From: Porogramme epimiltina
Lineage: Eukaryota > Basidiomycota > Agaricomycetes > Polyporales > Polyporaceae
DNA length: 45,036 bases
Direction of reading: 5' to 3'
NCBI GenBank assembly: GCA_900155495.1
Contig: FTLJ01000946.1
Location: 1-45,036 of the forward strand
Shown here: positions 32,590 to 43,379 of the stretch, piece by piece
Layout: each line of letters opens with the position of its first letter
How positions within the stretch are numbered: position 1 is the first letter of the stretch
The notes under the pieces: model-generated
What the model was told of the DNA's origin: nothing
Databases searched by the model: none
What the model saw: only the letters and a program-made list of their open reading frames with translations
Translations under genes and position numbers: made by a program

Positions 32590-32745
32590 CTGAGGGTGCG
32601 AGCCCGGGCCTGCGGGTCGGGCTCGGGCTCCTGAACGTCAAGAGCCCGGCCCTGGGCCCCACCAAGCCCTCAGTAGGGCCGGGCCGGGCTCGGGCTTGTG
32701 AGGGCCGGGCTTGTAGGGCTCCAGGGCTTCGAGCCCGGCCCGCCA
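32590..32745. repeat. right subterminal GC-rich repeats of hAT-type element
   Basis: Same GGGCCGGGCTC-type words as the left end, including CAGTAGGGCCGGGCC near 32672, mostly in inverted relation. Confidence 0.6.
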
Positions 32746-32753
32746 CATCACTA

Positions 32754-32761
32754 TCCACAGT
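32754..32761. repeat. target-site duplication, right copy
   Basis: TCCACAGT, directly right of the element end CATCACTA. Confidence 0.8.
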
Positions 32762-34619
32762 TACAAGGTGCCGCTCTCAGCTGCGTCGATTTCGGTTTCT
32801 TTGCGAAGTAGTCGACCCAAACACAACCTCGCTGCGTTTTTAAGTCTATCATACGCTCAGGCCTCAATAGTTCCATAGGGTGCGCACTTCCCGCACTTAC
32901 GAGCACCTCCCGGTGTACTAAAGGGTTTCAGCTGCGACGTCATATGGCCCTGCGTAGTCCTACGCTTCCCACACATAGAACACCGGAACAAGCTCACGCC
33001 GCTCTCAAGGATAAGATCGAAGCCCCCTTGACTCATGGGACCCTTCTCGGATTGCTCGATGCACCCTTCAGGTAGGCACTACATTCACTAGGGTATCCCC
33101 GTACTGCCTCGAAATCTCAACATGTCCTCCATGATGCACGCGTGTCTATAGATGATTGCACGTAAGCTCCCAGAACACGGTCACACACATCCACGACGTC
33201 CACCGCCTTCTCGGAAAACGGAGCGTAGGCGATCGCCCACTTTCGAAGCCCAGCACCGTGCTATCGATTACCGCACGCATTCGCACCGACTTCTACGAGT
33301 ATCCTGATGAACCCGCATGCATCGCCGAGCTGGCCAGGTCCAAACGGCGCGAGCCCGAAAAAAGGTCACGAGAGGGCCATGGGTCTTCCTCTGGTGAATA
33401 TGCACCGTCATGGGCACCGCGTTCCCTATCGCGCAACCAGGAGACGTGGACGTCCATCGGGGGGCCCATGTGGTGCTCTTATCCTCTTGTCTGCCAAGGC
33501 ATCTCCTTCCCGGTGCGCCATCGACCGTGAGCGGCTCCTGGTGGCGTTCGGGACCGCGTGGCGGAACCGCCTTTGCCTGGCCTTGTCGCAGTACGTACAA
33601 CACCGTCACCCGGGTTTTCGCAGACGCTAAACAACCCTCTCTCGGCTTTGATCTCCCCGTTCATGTAGCGATGCAATCGTCCACCGCCTCGTCGCGTTTC
33701 GAGATATTGCGAAGCCACTCCGGAAGTTCGGCTTCCCGGAACAACCAATACGCGACAGGCTTATTGTCGTGAAGGGTGCGAGGGTGCGTTCTCTCCTCAT
33801 GTGTTCTCCGAATTCGCCCTCCTGACGTGTTTTCGCTGGCTCTAGCCCCCCGGTATGAGCGTGGGGAACGTCACCACCAGAGCCGATCCTGCGTCGTCGA
33901 GGCGCATAGGGTGAAGAGCATACTATCGCTGCGCGGCGCCTCCCGTCTACAAAATGAATCCGGTCCGATTTCAGGCCCGCGTCTTTCCCGACAGGCGCAC
34001 AGCACGTCGACGGGGATCGACCCCCGCAGGGTGCCATCACTGCACGAACAATACAATGACCATACTCCCGAACCAAGTCTGGCTCAGTCTTCCCACTGCG
34101 GTTTATGCTCCAAAGGTCCAATTTACCATAGAGCATTCGAATTCATCCAGATCCTCAAGAATAGCCTCATGTAGGCATTCCTCTGCGCCATCTACAACAG
34201 CGCCCCGAGCGAAGACGAGGCGTGCTTGTCGAGTGTTGCAACCCTTGTCTCGCCTCTCTCGATGCATTTCAACAGGCTTGAACAGGCTCCGCCTGCGCCT
34301 TGAGGTGGACCCTACTCGCTTCGTTAGAGCGGATGTGCCGACCACGCATCGGAGCCCTCCGCCCCGTGACGCCCATCAAAGGAACTCCGGCGAAGAAAAC
34401 ATCTGCAGCATGGTATGTGGGGCCCTCGTCGTCCTCGAGCAGCGCTGGAACCTAAAGATATCTGCTGTAATGTTCCAGGCGATCAAGCGAGACATGCTAC
34501 TCCTGCATGTGAGAAGCTTGCAATCAAACCTACCACAAGCGTCAACGGCGCATCCAGCCAACCACTTTCGCCAAACTCCGACTAGGGTCAACGCCATGTC
34601 TACGTGGTGCAGGATATAA
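32762..34619 (+). pseudogene. decayed second-lineage kinase (unit III)
   Basis: Best evidence that this lineage is FunK1-like. Near 33445 the frame reads ETWTSIGGPMWCS, against DTWMTIGRPLWCS in the intact genes. At 33691-33744 it reads VAFRDIAKPLRKFGFPEQ, against IAFRDVGKPLWKFTCPEQ. A degraded region with the position and spacing of the catalytic loop follows (33840-33900), then a C-lobe-like part to about 34560. Many stops and frameshifts; no HRD motif survives. The sequence is too diverged to be a recent copy of the neighbouring FunK1 genes. Confidence 0.5.
32855..32887 (+). promoter_or_regulatory. shared GCTCAGGCCTCAA / ATAGGGT box, copy 6
   Basis: GCTCAGGCCTCAATAGTTCC followed by ATAGGGTGCGCAC, just right of the hAT-type insertion and upstream of the decayed kinase. 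Confidence 0.4.
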
Positions 34620-34819
34620 CCAGCCTCTAGATTGTCAATAAATGGAGTTGGGCCGAGGAGAGGGAGCGTAATCCTCACTCCCCCAGCGGCTTGATTACTC
34701 CTGCCGCCTCTGCTCTATTAGTTGCAATCCACCATACTCCGATCCACCTTTCCAACGTGAGTGGCTATCATAGGAGGCGCACCGTAAACGCCGACTGACA
34801 GCACTTGGTACACCTGCAG

Positions 34820-35874
34820 ATGAACCCTTCGGAAGAAGACCTGCTCAGTGAGTAGAGTGGCACGGGTCTCCAGCCCCCAGCAAGATAACCCCGTACGCTC
34901 CCGCCACGTAGCTACCCTTCTGAATGATGCATTCTCTGTGAGTCCTTCTCGCTGTGCGACTGGAACGTGTGTTGATATGTCTTGCAGTTAGCCACCGGAG
35001 CACCTCTGCCAGAGCCGCGAGCACGCCGTACATCCTCCGGCACCTGGTACACTGACTACACTCCCTCAGAGGTTCGTTGCTATCTTTCTGCAGCATGCGT
35101 GTGTAAGCTGAGCGTGCATGGTACATTTCGCAGAGGAACGGGAACGGTTCTCAGAGCGTTGCTCAAATGGGCGCAATACTTGATCCCCGGCTCCGAGTAT
35201 GTCTCTCTCTCAACGGTATAACGAATTCTGCGAGGGGACTTACTATCTCTTGTGATAGTCCTTGGATTGCCAGTCTATCTTGTATACCCACCCGGATAGC
35301 TTGTGGGTCTCGACGCCCCGTGACACGAGGCTTCCCGCTCCTGCGAATGCGATCACAGGTTCCTTCAAGGATATCTACCCGACGCTTCGCAGAATGTGGC
35401 TGGATGTCGCACTTGGCGATGCTTTGAACAAGCAAGGCGTTGAGGATCCGGATGGGCCCGCATTCGGCATCGATAAGTCAATTGTGGACAAACCGGTCAG
35501 ACAGAAGAAGGTTCAGATCGCTGTAGTTGTGAGTGCCGCTGCCTTCCGGGCTTGTTCGTCGCCCCTATTCGTACGCACTAACCCCCGCCATCGACCGTCC
35601 ATAGACCGCCGGTGATAACAGGTGCCGGACCGGCCAAATCATCTTGTGGACTGGCAAAGGCACAGTCCGGACTCGCGCGCAGTTCGCGCAGGATGCCGCT
35701 CGTGCCATCAAGAAGCTCCTGGTATGTCTTTTTGGCAGGGCGATAATGAATGGTACTGACTCTCACTTGTTACCTAAGAACGAGCCAGACGACGTCGTCA
35801 ACAAGGGCATTCGGCTTGTGTGGGCCAAGGTATCTTCGAAGGGTACCATTGAAGTGGAGTTACTTCGTGTCTAA
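34820..35874 (+). pseudogene. gene Y copy 2, first exon broken
   Basis: Exons 2-6 (34988-35071, 35134-35196, 35274-35528, 35605-35721 and 35779-35874) keep frame, splice sites and most residues of copy 1. The presumed start MNPSEEDLLSE at 34820 runs into TAG at 34853-34855, and the distance to the conserved PQQDNPVRS segment is 7 nt longer than in copy 1, so exon 1 is frameshifted. A downstream ATG at 35167 (MGAILDPRLR, in exon 3) would give a shorter protein of about 177 residues covering exons 4-6 in full. So either a recent pseudogene or an N-terminally shortened gene. Confidence 0.55.
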
Positions 35875-37430
35875 GTTGCATGTGTCAAGAAGAGAGGTTG
35901 CAGCCTAAGTCAGTGTAATCGGACTTCGTTCGCGTCGAATACTGTACATATACACCAATCAAGTTTAACCGTTATAAAAGCTTCACGCATCATAGGCCGC
36001 GAAGCGCTTAGACCGAGGGTAGATGCAAATCAATCAAAATCGCGATTTGACATAATCTATGCGAGAGGCCTGAAGAGGTCGACGTCGTCTGCGAGCGCAG
36101 ACTCAGACGGGGGCAAGAAGTGGGATGGGCATAATCTTGTTCCATACGTTCTACTGGTCTCTCGCGCTGCGTGCTCACCCGCCACTCTGGTCGAAGCCTC
36201 TACAAGACAGGGACGGGCTGAAGTTGAATATATTGGTCCACGGAGGATGTGCAAGGACCGGTGGATCTCTTTTTGATGTAGTCCTGTGAGCGCCCATGCA
36301 GAGAGACCAGCAACTATCCTTGCAAGCGCCAGAACGGTTGGGCGGGGACGTGGGGTGGGCTCTGGGCAGGCAGCGGGCCGGAGCCACCACTGGTCCAATG
36401 CCGAGACTGCCCTCTCGGCCTTTTCCTTGGCGGCACATTGTTAAATCATACGCGTACCAAGGTCCAGGTGACATGTGACGCGCCCGGCCCAGGGCGAGGG
36501 CACCTCGCCTCGATCTCTTCCTCTCCGGCCTCCTCCTCTCCGCCTTTCTGGAAGGTTTGAGGGCCGTTGTACACGTTTTTCTACCATTCCGCGAGACTAG
36601 TCGCTCTTTGGCACTCCGTTCCGACGAAATTCGCGCGTCCTGCGCAACAGCCGGCCGGCAGTACCTGTCTTGCGGTTTGCCGATCCCGGGTTTTGTTCAG
36701 CAAGCACCGCGGGGGCGATGTCACATCGTCGAGTGGAGGGGGCGTGGGGGGCTCATTGGAGCCCTCTCTCGCCTATCCGTGAGCTGCACAGCTTGCTCCC
36801 AGCGACCCCTGAGGGCCTCCAGGGACGCCACAGCCTGTCACGAAGTGCATTGCCAGATTTCCCGCCACTCGACATGCCCATGATGACATGTTTGATGGAA
36901 TAAACGCCCTCTTTAACAGTTTGTAAGGGGCATAAAGAGTCCTTATGGCTAGCCCGTGACATTTAAGAACGGGAGCCGATTTCCCGCCCTAGGAAATGTT
37001 GTAATGCACGCTGTGTATGGAGTTGCATCTTTCACGCGGCCTGACTCGGGTATTGTCATGATCCGTCAGCATGGGGAAGGTCGGACCGACGGTGATGCCG
37101 GCAGCGCGGAGGCAGATGTGATATGAACTAGGTATCCGGCGGGCGAACAATAAGCAACACGAATGCCAGCCACAGCTTCCTTCTGCCGCAGCGGGGTAAC
37201 TGGAGTGCAGCGGCGCGGCGGCAAATTAACACACGGCTTCGTCGACCCATGTTCCAAGTTCTTTAAAGAGTCCCATCTCCTGCCGGGCTCCCGTCCTTCT
37301 CGTCCTGCAAGTTCTCGTCCCGCAAATTCTCGTCCTGCAAATGTTTCGGCGTGGCGGGACCGGAAGAGCGGGGCTGTGGCTGGACTGGCTTAAGCGCGCG
37401 GTGGGTGACGTCACATGTCACTGCGCGTGC
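35875..37430. repeat. block Z, copy 2 (no gene recognised)
   Basis: Homologous to 27732-28960 by the shared landmarks GGCGGCACATTGTTAAATCAT near 36429, CTTTGGCACTCCGTTCCGAC near 36604 and AATGTTTCGGCGTGGCGGGA near 37339, with about 300 bp more between landmarks than in copy 1. The triplet-like CGTCCTGCAAGTTCTCGTCC run near 37297-37340 is a short tandem repeat absent from copy 1. Confidence 0.4.
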
Positions 37431-38949
37431 AGCTTACGAAGGTCACAAACGAGCTTTGCTCATCTCATCGCCCACCTGTCATTGCAAGGGCCCTCTGGGC
37501 AGACCTGGGCTACGAGCATACTGTGATCACTGGCATACTTACATGCACAACAACGGTTTTTCTCCAAGATCAGTGCCATTTAGCACAGGGAAGACTTCTA
37601 TTGACATGTAACTAAAAGTCTGACATCAAATCGAGTTCCAGAATTCATCACACATTCAAGTGTCACGTCACGGATTGTCACAAGGTGTCACCACCCCCCA
37701 ATTTTCGACGACAAGACCTGGTTCTACTCCGTAGCCCAGGAACAAGCACTGCGTAGTCGTCACCGTCATGGGGCTCGTGCGCGGCGGATCTCAACATCCG
37801 CATGCCACCGGATGAGACAGGCGGGGCAGAGCGGCTGTGGTTCCCTGCTTGCAGGTGTTCGCTTCGCATGGTTTCATAATCAAGATTAAATAGGAAACAG
37901 TCCCACAGATCGACACGCTAATCTCGTGGCGAGCTCGTGTCTCCTTCCCTTCCCAGCGTGTGTTGTGCCCAGGAACCCCGTCCTCTCGTGTCCCCGTGAA
38001 TCGGGACTCCCCCACGGCCGCTCCCCAGCGCAGCAAATCGAACCCACAGGGTGGGCACCGACGTCCCAACCGCGGCTGGCCTCCTCCCCACCGTCACGTG
38101 CTGACGTCTTTGGGATTTCCTACTGTGCGGACATCGTAGCTGTGACAAGCTAAGCAAGAGCGCCGCAGTGGGAGAGGATGCGCACAAGATCATTGAATGG
38201 CGGAGAAGTCGGTGATATCACATGGTAGTCAAGCGATACTTACGATACGCTCGGGGCACTGTAACTTTGAGCAACGCGGCGGTGCTATTTGATCAACGGG
38301 ACGTAAGATATTATGGTTCTGTGATACTAAACCTCACTCACAGCGAGCGGCGGCTCAAATTTGGCGTTCTCTGCCCATCGATTGCTCCGCGAGCACCCCG
38401 CGAGCTGTACACGTACGAACACTTGAGAGCGCACGCACCAACGCAACGCGCAAAGGGCCCTCGCCGCGTGTCGGGAAATTTGATCCCAGGCCGGTTCCGC
38501 ACTGTAAGCGTCGGCAGTGCTCCCAAAATGGTATTTTTCCGGGCACCTCCGGCTGCCATAACGTTAAACGCATGACAGGACCCTCCGCCGCGGCCGCCGG
38601 ATCGTACTTCGGTTGTGGCCCCCCGCCGCTGAAGTCTGAACTCAGCACATGCGCCCCGTCCACGTGACACATCAAAAGAAAAACATTCTGGATTGGAGAC
38701 CGAAGAAGGGCTCTGGGCCAGCAACAGCTCATTTCCTGTACTCGTAGGCCATCATGAGTCGGGCGAGTGCGTCGAGGACTGCAGCTTCGCTCTTTGGAAT
38801 GCATTCAGCAGAGTGAGGAGAGTGACTTGAAGAGCCAAAGTGAGAGTGGCGAGCGCAGAGATAGTCGGGATTCTTGAGATGAGGTACGGGGAACTTGCAA
38901 TCGAGTGGTCTTAATAACAGCAATCACCGAGATCCAGGTCCCGGGATGA
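37431..38949. other. spacer between unit III and unit IV, no gene assigned
   Basis: No convincing gene. Near 38755-38820 the minus strand ends an open frame SEAAVLDALARLMMAYEYRK preceded by an AG acceptor, as the last exon of a truncated gene would; family not recognised. 37655-37690 holds the words GTCACGTCACGG and TTGTCACAAGGTGTCACC. Confidence 0.35.
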
Positions 38950-39177
38950 CGATGAAGATGCAATGCATGCTTTGGGCGCGTTCAGGTTCAAACCGACCGA
39001 CCCTAGGGTACGTCCTCTTCGTCTCCTCGTTGTCGCTGACGGGTTTCCATTAGGAGACCGAATACATCTTGTCTGGCCTCGTGGCAGCCCTGTTCACACG
39101 TGTACTCGCTTCTGCACAGGCGTCTCGCACCCGAGGCCGCTCAGAGTTGACAACGGACACTTCAGTGGTGCAAAATC
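38950..39177 (+). promoter_or_regulatory. conserved upstream leader of FunK1 gene (unit IV, shortened)
   Basis: Aligned with the leader of unit I from GTTCAGGTTCAAA (compare 2218) through CTTGTCTGGCCTCGTGGCAGCC (compare 2315-2335) to the kinase ATG. The upstream half of the leader is missing here. Confidence 0.4.
38980..39012 (+). promoter_or_regulatory. shared GTTCAGGTTCAAA / TAGGGT box, copy 7
   Basis: GTTCAGGTTCAAACCGACC followed by CTAGGGTACGTCC, about 165 bp before the start of an intact kinase gene; the best-conserved copy before a live gene. Confidence 0.45.
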
Positions 39178-41750
39178 ATGGATTGGGATACGGATGGTAG
39201 CAGCGGTAAGGATACCCTGTGCCATGACACCATCGTATTGACGTCGCGCTTTTGCAGAATCCCAATCCTCATCGAGTCTGGAAAGGCTTGCCTCCTCTCG
39301 GTGGCGTGAAACATTCTTCAACACGTTCAAGGCCTCAGTCATCTACGATTCGAAAGATATTCTCGACCTTCTGCTCGGTCACCCAAGCTCACTCAACCCT
39401 GTAGATATCGACTCGGCGCCCTCACAGCACCCAGAAATCGTCGAAGAGATAGCCAGACGCCTCCTCGAGGACTGCAGAGATGACGTGGACGCGATTAAGC
39501 AGGCACACAAGCCAGAACCGGACCCCGACTGTCCCATGGATGACGAATACAGACCAGAGTACACGATGTATGGCCCGCTGGTACGCACCATGGCTTGAGC
39601 TGTCACGCTCCGAGCCGTGCTAACATTGCAAACAGAGGAACATTCTTCAAAAGATCAGTGAGGTGTATGAGTCCCTCGTGGAAAATCCTCGGAAGCCGTG
39701 CCGGCCATCTACCTTCGGCTCCATGGACGATGGCGTCCCCACGACACACCTTCCTCGAGTGTTTCTGGAGCACGCCGGCCTACCTCTGATCGCAAATGAC
39801 CCAATCAATCCCAACGCGTTTCCTATCAAGCCGGACTTCACCCTCGTCGAAGGACGTGTCGTCCATGTGTCGGGTGCCGGGCCTTTGTGGCGCCAGTGCC
39901 CTGCGTTCCTGGAGGTGAAAGCGCACGACACCGATTCGCCGATACCTCCCGGGGTCGCCACGCCGTCGCCTGCCGACGCACAGCCCCCCGACTCAAAGGG
40001 GAGCCTCTACCCCGCTGACATATGGGAACAGCGCCCTCTCCAGGGTGAATCTCTGGCCAGCTGCGGAGAGTACGCGCGCGCGATCCTCACCTGCCGCCCC
40101 TTCCAGCTCTCTGTCTTCGGACTCATCCTCTGGGGCACCAACTTTGCCGTCGCCTACTTCGACCGCGGTGGAGCCGTCGTTTCTCCCGCATACAGCGTCC
40201 TCGAGCAAGATGGACTGCGGTTGTTTGTCCGAATCGTCCTCCGGATGACGTGGGAGATGTCGGACACGGAGCTAGGAAGGGACCCCACTGTCACCCAAGC
40301 GAGTGATGACCCACTCAACCACGCGGACCCTCTCCGCTTTCCGCGGTTCGTCTCCAGGACCGCACGCGGACATAGGATGCCTCTGGACACGTGGATGACG
40401 ATCGGACGGCCACTGTGGTGCTCGCCTGCGTTGCTGGGTCGCGGAACGTCGGTATGGTGGGTGGTGGACCGGGAGAAGAACCCTGTGGTTCTGAAGACGA
40501 CGTGGAGAAGCCCGAGCCGACTCAGCGAGCGGAGAATCTACGATGAGATCGTGAAGATTGTCGGCGGCTCGGATCGACTTCCTCGAGGGATGATCCGGTG
40601 CGGCGAGATTTCAGGGGGCGACGTCTTCCTTGCAGGTGCGGGTGAGGATGGTGACCCCTGGGATATGCTCCTGACGGTGGATGGTATCCGGGGAGGACAT
40701 GCTAGCACCGTTCCGCGAGGAATGCGATGTGGCGCACGAGGGAGCGGGATCCTGCATCGGATCGCATTTCGGGACGTTGGGAAGCCTCTGTGGAAGTTCA
40801 CGTGCCCAGAGCAACTTGTACGAGCACTGCTTGTAGTTCTTGAAGGTGAGTACGAATTAATACGAGTGGGCATCATAAGTGTCTTTAGACCCCTCTGACG
40901 AGCCATGATTGTCCTCTTTGCCAGCTCATAAACACCTCTCGCGACTCGGAATTCTCCACCGCGACATCAGCGCGGGCAACATCCTCATCAGGGTGCGGCC
41001 CCGCGTAGTGTTCACTCCCAACGGAGATGTACAATCGATTGAGTGGGACGAGCTATCTGTGGAACTGAGCGAAGGGTTCCTGACCGACTTCGAGTTCGTG
41101 TTATTGCCGGGGGATGTTCAACACGTCAATGCTGAGGCGGAGGACAGGGATGGGATGACGGTACGTTGGACCTAGCTGTCGAGCTCACCAGTCTTACACT
41201 CATGACATCTGCACGTTTCCAGGGCACATTGTTATTCATGCCCACGGTGTTATTGCGAGCGATTTCTAGTTCTAAGGCACTTGTGCGCACCGCAGCGCAT
41301 GACCTGGAGTCATTGTTGTGGACGCTTCTCTATGTCGTCTACAAAAATGCCGTCGACGAAGGCGGCGCGACCTCATGTGACATTCTCCCAGGCCCTCTCC
41401 GGAAAGATTTCAGAAAACTATTCCAAGGACTGTCTCCCGGCAACGTTGTGGAGTCTCGAGAACTGTTTTTGCGAGGGAGCGAAGATAGGCGACGGCGTCA
41501 GCGAGGTAGGCTTTTCGAATATGCGAGTAGAAGAAGCAGCGAAGGGAAGAACTTCGGTGCGGTGATCAAGGCTGCCTGCGTCGCTCTCAAGACAACCTGG
41601 CAGGAGCCGAATTTGGTGGAGCACTATCAGGTAAGGGAGGCAGAGTATATGATGGCGTTGTTTAGCAAGATGGTGGTCCCTGTGAAGGAAGATCCTCTTT
41701 CCCTTGACTACGATGTTGTTGAACGAGTGTTGAAACAATTCTGGATTTGA
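39178..41750 (+). CDS. FunK1-type fungal protein kinase (unit IV, intact)
   Basis: Five exons, 39178-39205, 39258-39580, 39636-40845, 40925-41160 and 41223-41750, all GT-AG, giving about 774 residues. The start MDWDTDGSS matches the other copies. Kinase landmarks: Gly-rich LLGRGTSVWW near 384-392, the presumed ATP-anchoring Lys404 in NPVVLKTTW, catalytic loop HRDISAGNIL (Asp534, Asn539), DFEF at 575-578 in place of DFG, and GTLLFMPTVLL in the position of the APE segment. Some 370 residues before the lobe are the FunK1-specific part. Family: Pkinase_fungal (FunK1, PF17667), expanded in Agaricomycetes, substrates unknown. Closest relative in the window is the gene at 15389. It differs by a few codons of indel in exon 3 and a shorter C-terminus (ends KQFWI). 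An ATG-less start in exon 3 would also be open but would lose a conserved N-terminus. Confidence 0.8.
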
Positions 41751-41879
41751 AAGTCTCCGGTGACGTAGCGAGTGGGCCCAGAGGTGCACCCGGGAATGAC
41801 GGTCTATCGCGTGATCGAGAGGAGTACTAGAGAACGTAGTCGCTTAAAAACTGGAAGTAAGCTTTATGTCGAAGAATTA
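41751..41879 (+). repeat. conserved 3' flank of FunK1 gene (unit IV)
   Basis: Matches 17990-18119: ACGGTCTATCGCGTGATCGAGAG, then GTCGAAGAATTAT, then the downstream TATGTACA-CAAAT words at 41915. Confidence 0.4.
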
Positions 41880-43330
41880 TAGCATAACTTGGCTATATAC
41901 GCATGTAGAGTTCTATGTACACCAAATATCATCCCTCTAGGCCGTGAGCGGGATTCAAGTTCACGACCCCTGCCCTACGGGCGCGCTCCCTTGCTCCGAC
42001 CCGCATCGGAAGATCGTCGAAACGGAATTTCGAACTCAACTATGATCCGCGCCACTCGTCGAGCGATTCGTGCCCTGTGAAGCGTAGTAAGCGGGGCACG
42101 AGAGACGGCCGGAGAAGGGGTGGGGAAGACGAAGGGGACAGAAGCGTACCGCCACGAACATCCGAGAGAACAAATCTTGCGCGTGCACGAGAAACTTGTG
42201 GGCGCCGCCGAGCAGCTTGATCTTCCACACCGATGCGGATCTGTCTCGCGCATATCGCGCTGCTTGTCACAGCCTATCCCATGATTGGGTGAGCCTTCGC
42301 TTCGAATGGAACGTGATGAGGCGACGCGCATACTTGAATTCTTCAAAGGATCAGGGCGTCAGACAGGTGAAGCATTGATAGTGACGCAGGGGCGTGAAAG
42401 AGATCGTTCGGGTGGAGTTGACACCGACGTCGTTCGTGTTCTGAAGCACGCCCACAGTGTGATGAGCGGGAATGACGCGCGGCTGCGCGAGGAGGAGATC
42501 TGAGGGGTCCGCATAAGACATAAGAACTCGGGCCGGGTAAAGATGACGCACCTGTCGATGATGAGGTAGCTCAGACAGCCCCCATGCACAGTGCCGCACC
42601 GTTGAGCATGTGTTCCCTCCAGAACCAGCACCGCGCACCCGCGCCGACCGTCCAGACGAACGCACCTCCAAGCACCTGCACCTCCTAAACAACGACGACC
42701 TAGATCTTGTCCTCCCTGTGGTGGACGCCCATGCAGACAACGGGGACCTGCCTGCCCGCGGCGTACGCGAAGGAGTTGGGGGCGCCGACGTCGTACGCGC
42801 GGAGGGTGAGGGGCTTCGACTCCCTCCTCAGGGGCATAAGGGCCGCGGGGCGGGTCATGCGGCCTGTAGGCTGTAACGTGGGCGCGCGGGGGTGGGGAGG
42901 GAGGGCGCGGGTAGAGCGCGAGGTTGGGTCCGTGGGCGGTCGTCGGAGGAGAGGTGCCCCATGCGGCGCAAAGCGCGATTGACGTCGAGCACAGGGGAGG
43001 GCACAAGTGAGGGTCAGGGTGTGCTTGGGCGGAAGACCATTGTCTGAGATCTGAGGTCTCTCGCTCTCGGTTATGTCCGGGAGCAGTCAGGACGGCGGCT
43101 GCTGTTCCTCGGACTTGTGCTTGAGCGTGAGAGAGCGCCGACGTTATGTACACTGTGCGTGCATCGGAACCCGGAATAAAGGCATCGCGGAACCAGGGCT
43201 TGGTATTTGTCCTGCCCCCGTCTCCACGTCGTTGGAAGCTTTCTGCTGATTTCTTTCTCGCTTGCATCTGTCCTTCTACCATCATTTCTCTGCTTCATCT
43301 CCCCCTTACTCATACCTCGCTCCACCTCCC
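41880..43330 (-). pseudogene. family X gene relic, copy 4
   Basis: The minus strand holds, in order, an exon near 42715-42845 reading SKPLTLRAYDVGAPNSFAYA and ending HHREDKI, where an in-frame TAG follows; GGCLSYLIIDRC near 42560; an AATTCAA|GTATGC donor near 42335; the KIKLLGGAHKFLVHAQDLF exon near 42150-42220; GHESLDEWRG near 42050; and a terminal VVNLNPAHGLEG near 41935-41970. The acceptor before the KIKLL exon has lost its AG (GTGTGG instead of GTGCAG as in copy 3). No intact model is possible. Confidence 0.4.
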
Positions 43331-43379
43331 CACGAAAGATCTGTACATTGTGACGTCAACTATGTGTCCGCCACGTTGT

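Larger units (their letters stand above)
31373..32753. mobile_element. non-autonomous hAT-type element carrying a host gene fragment
   Basis: 1381 bp flanked by a perfect 8-bp duplication (TCCACAGT), the length made by hAT transposases. Terminal inverted repeats TAGTGATG...CATCACTA, followed inward by GGGCCGGGCTC on one side and its complement on the other, fit the hAT terminal pattern TAG-N-G-x-TG. Both ends carry about 140-150 bp of GC-rich subterminal repeats made of GGGC(C/T)(C/G)GGGC words, typical of many hAT elements. No transposase is present; the interior is a spliced-gene fragment on the minus strand. The site without the element survives in paralogous unit IV near 43340, and the flanks on both sides align with it. 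The element must move, if at all, with a transposase from elsewhere. Confidence 0.75.

Noticed and set aside
38222..38275. Frame reading VVKRYLRYARGT, similar to the copia-type RNase H phrase
   Set aside because: Only about 12 residues fit, no other reverse transcriptase or RNase H motif lies nearby on either strand, and no LTRs are visible.
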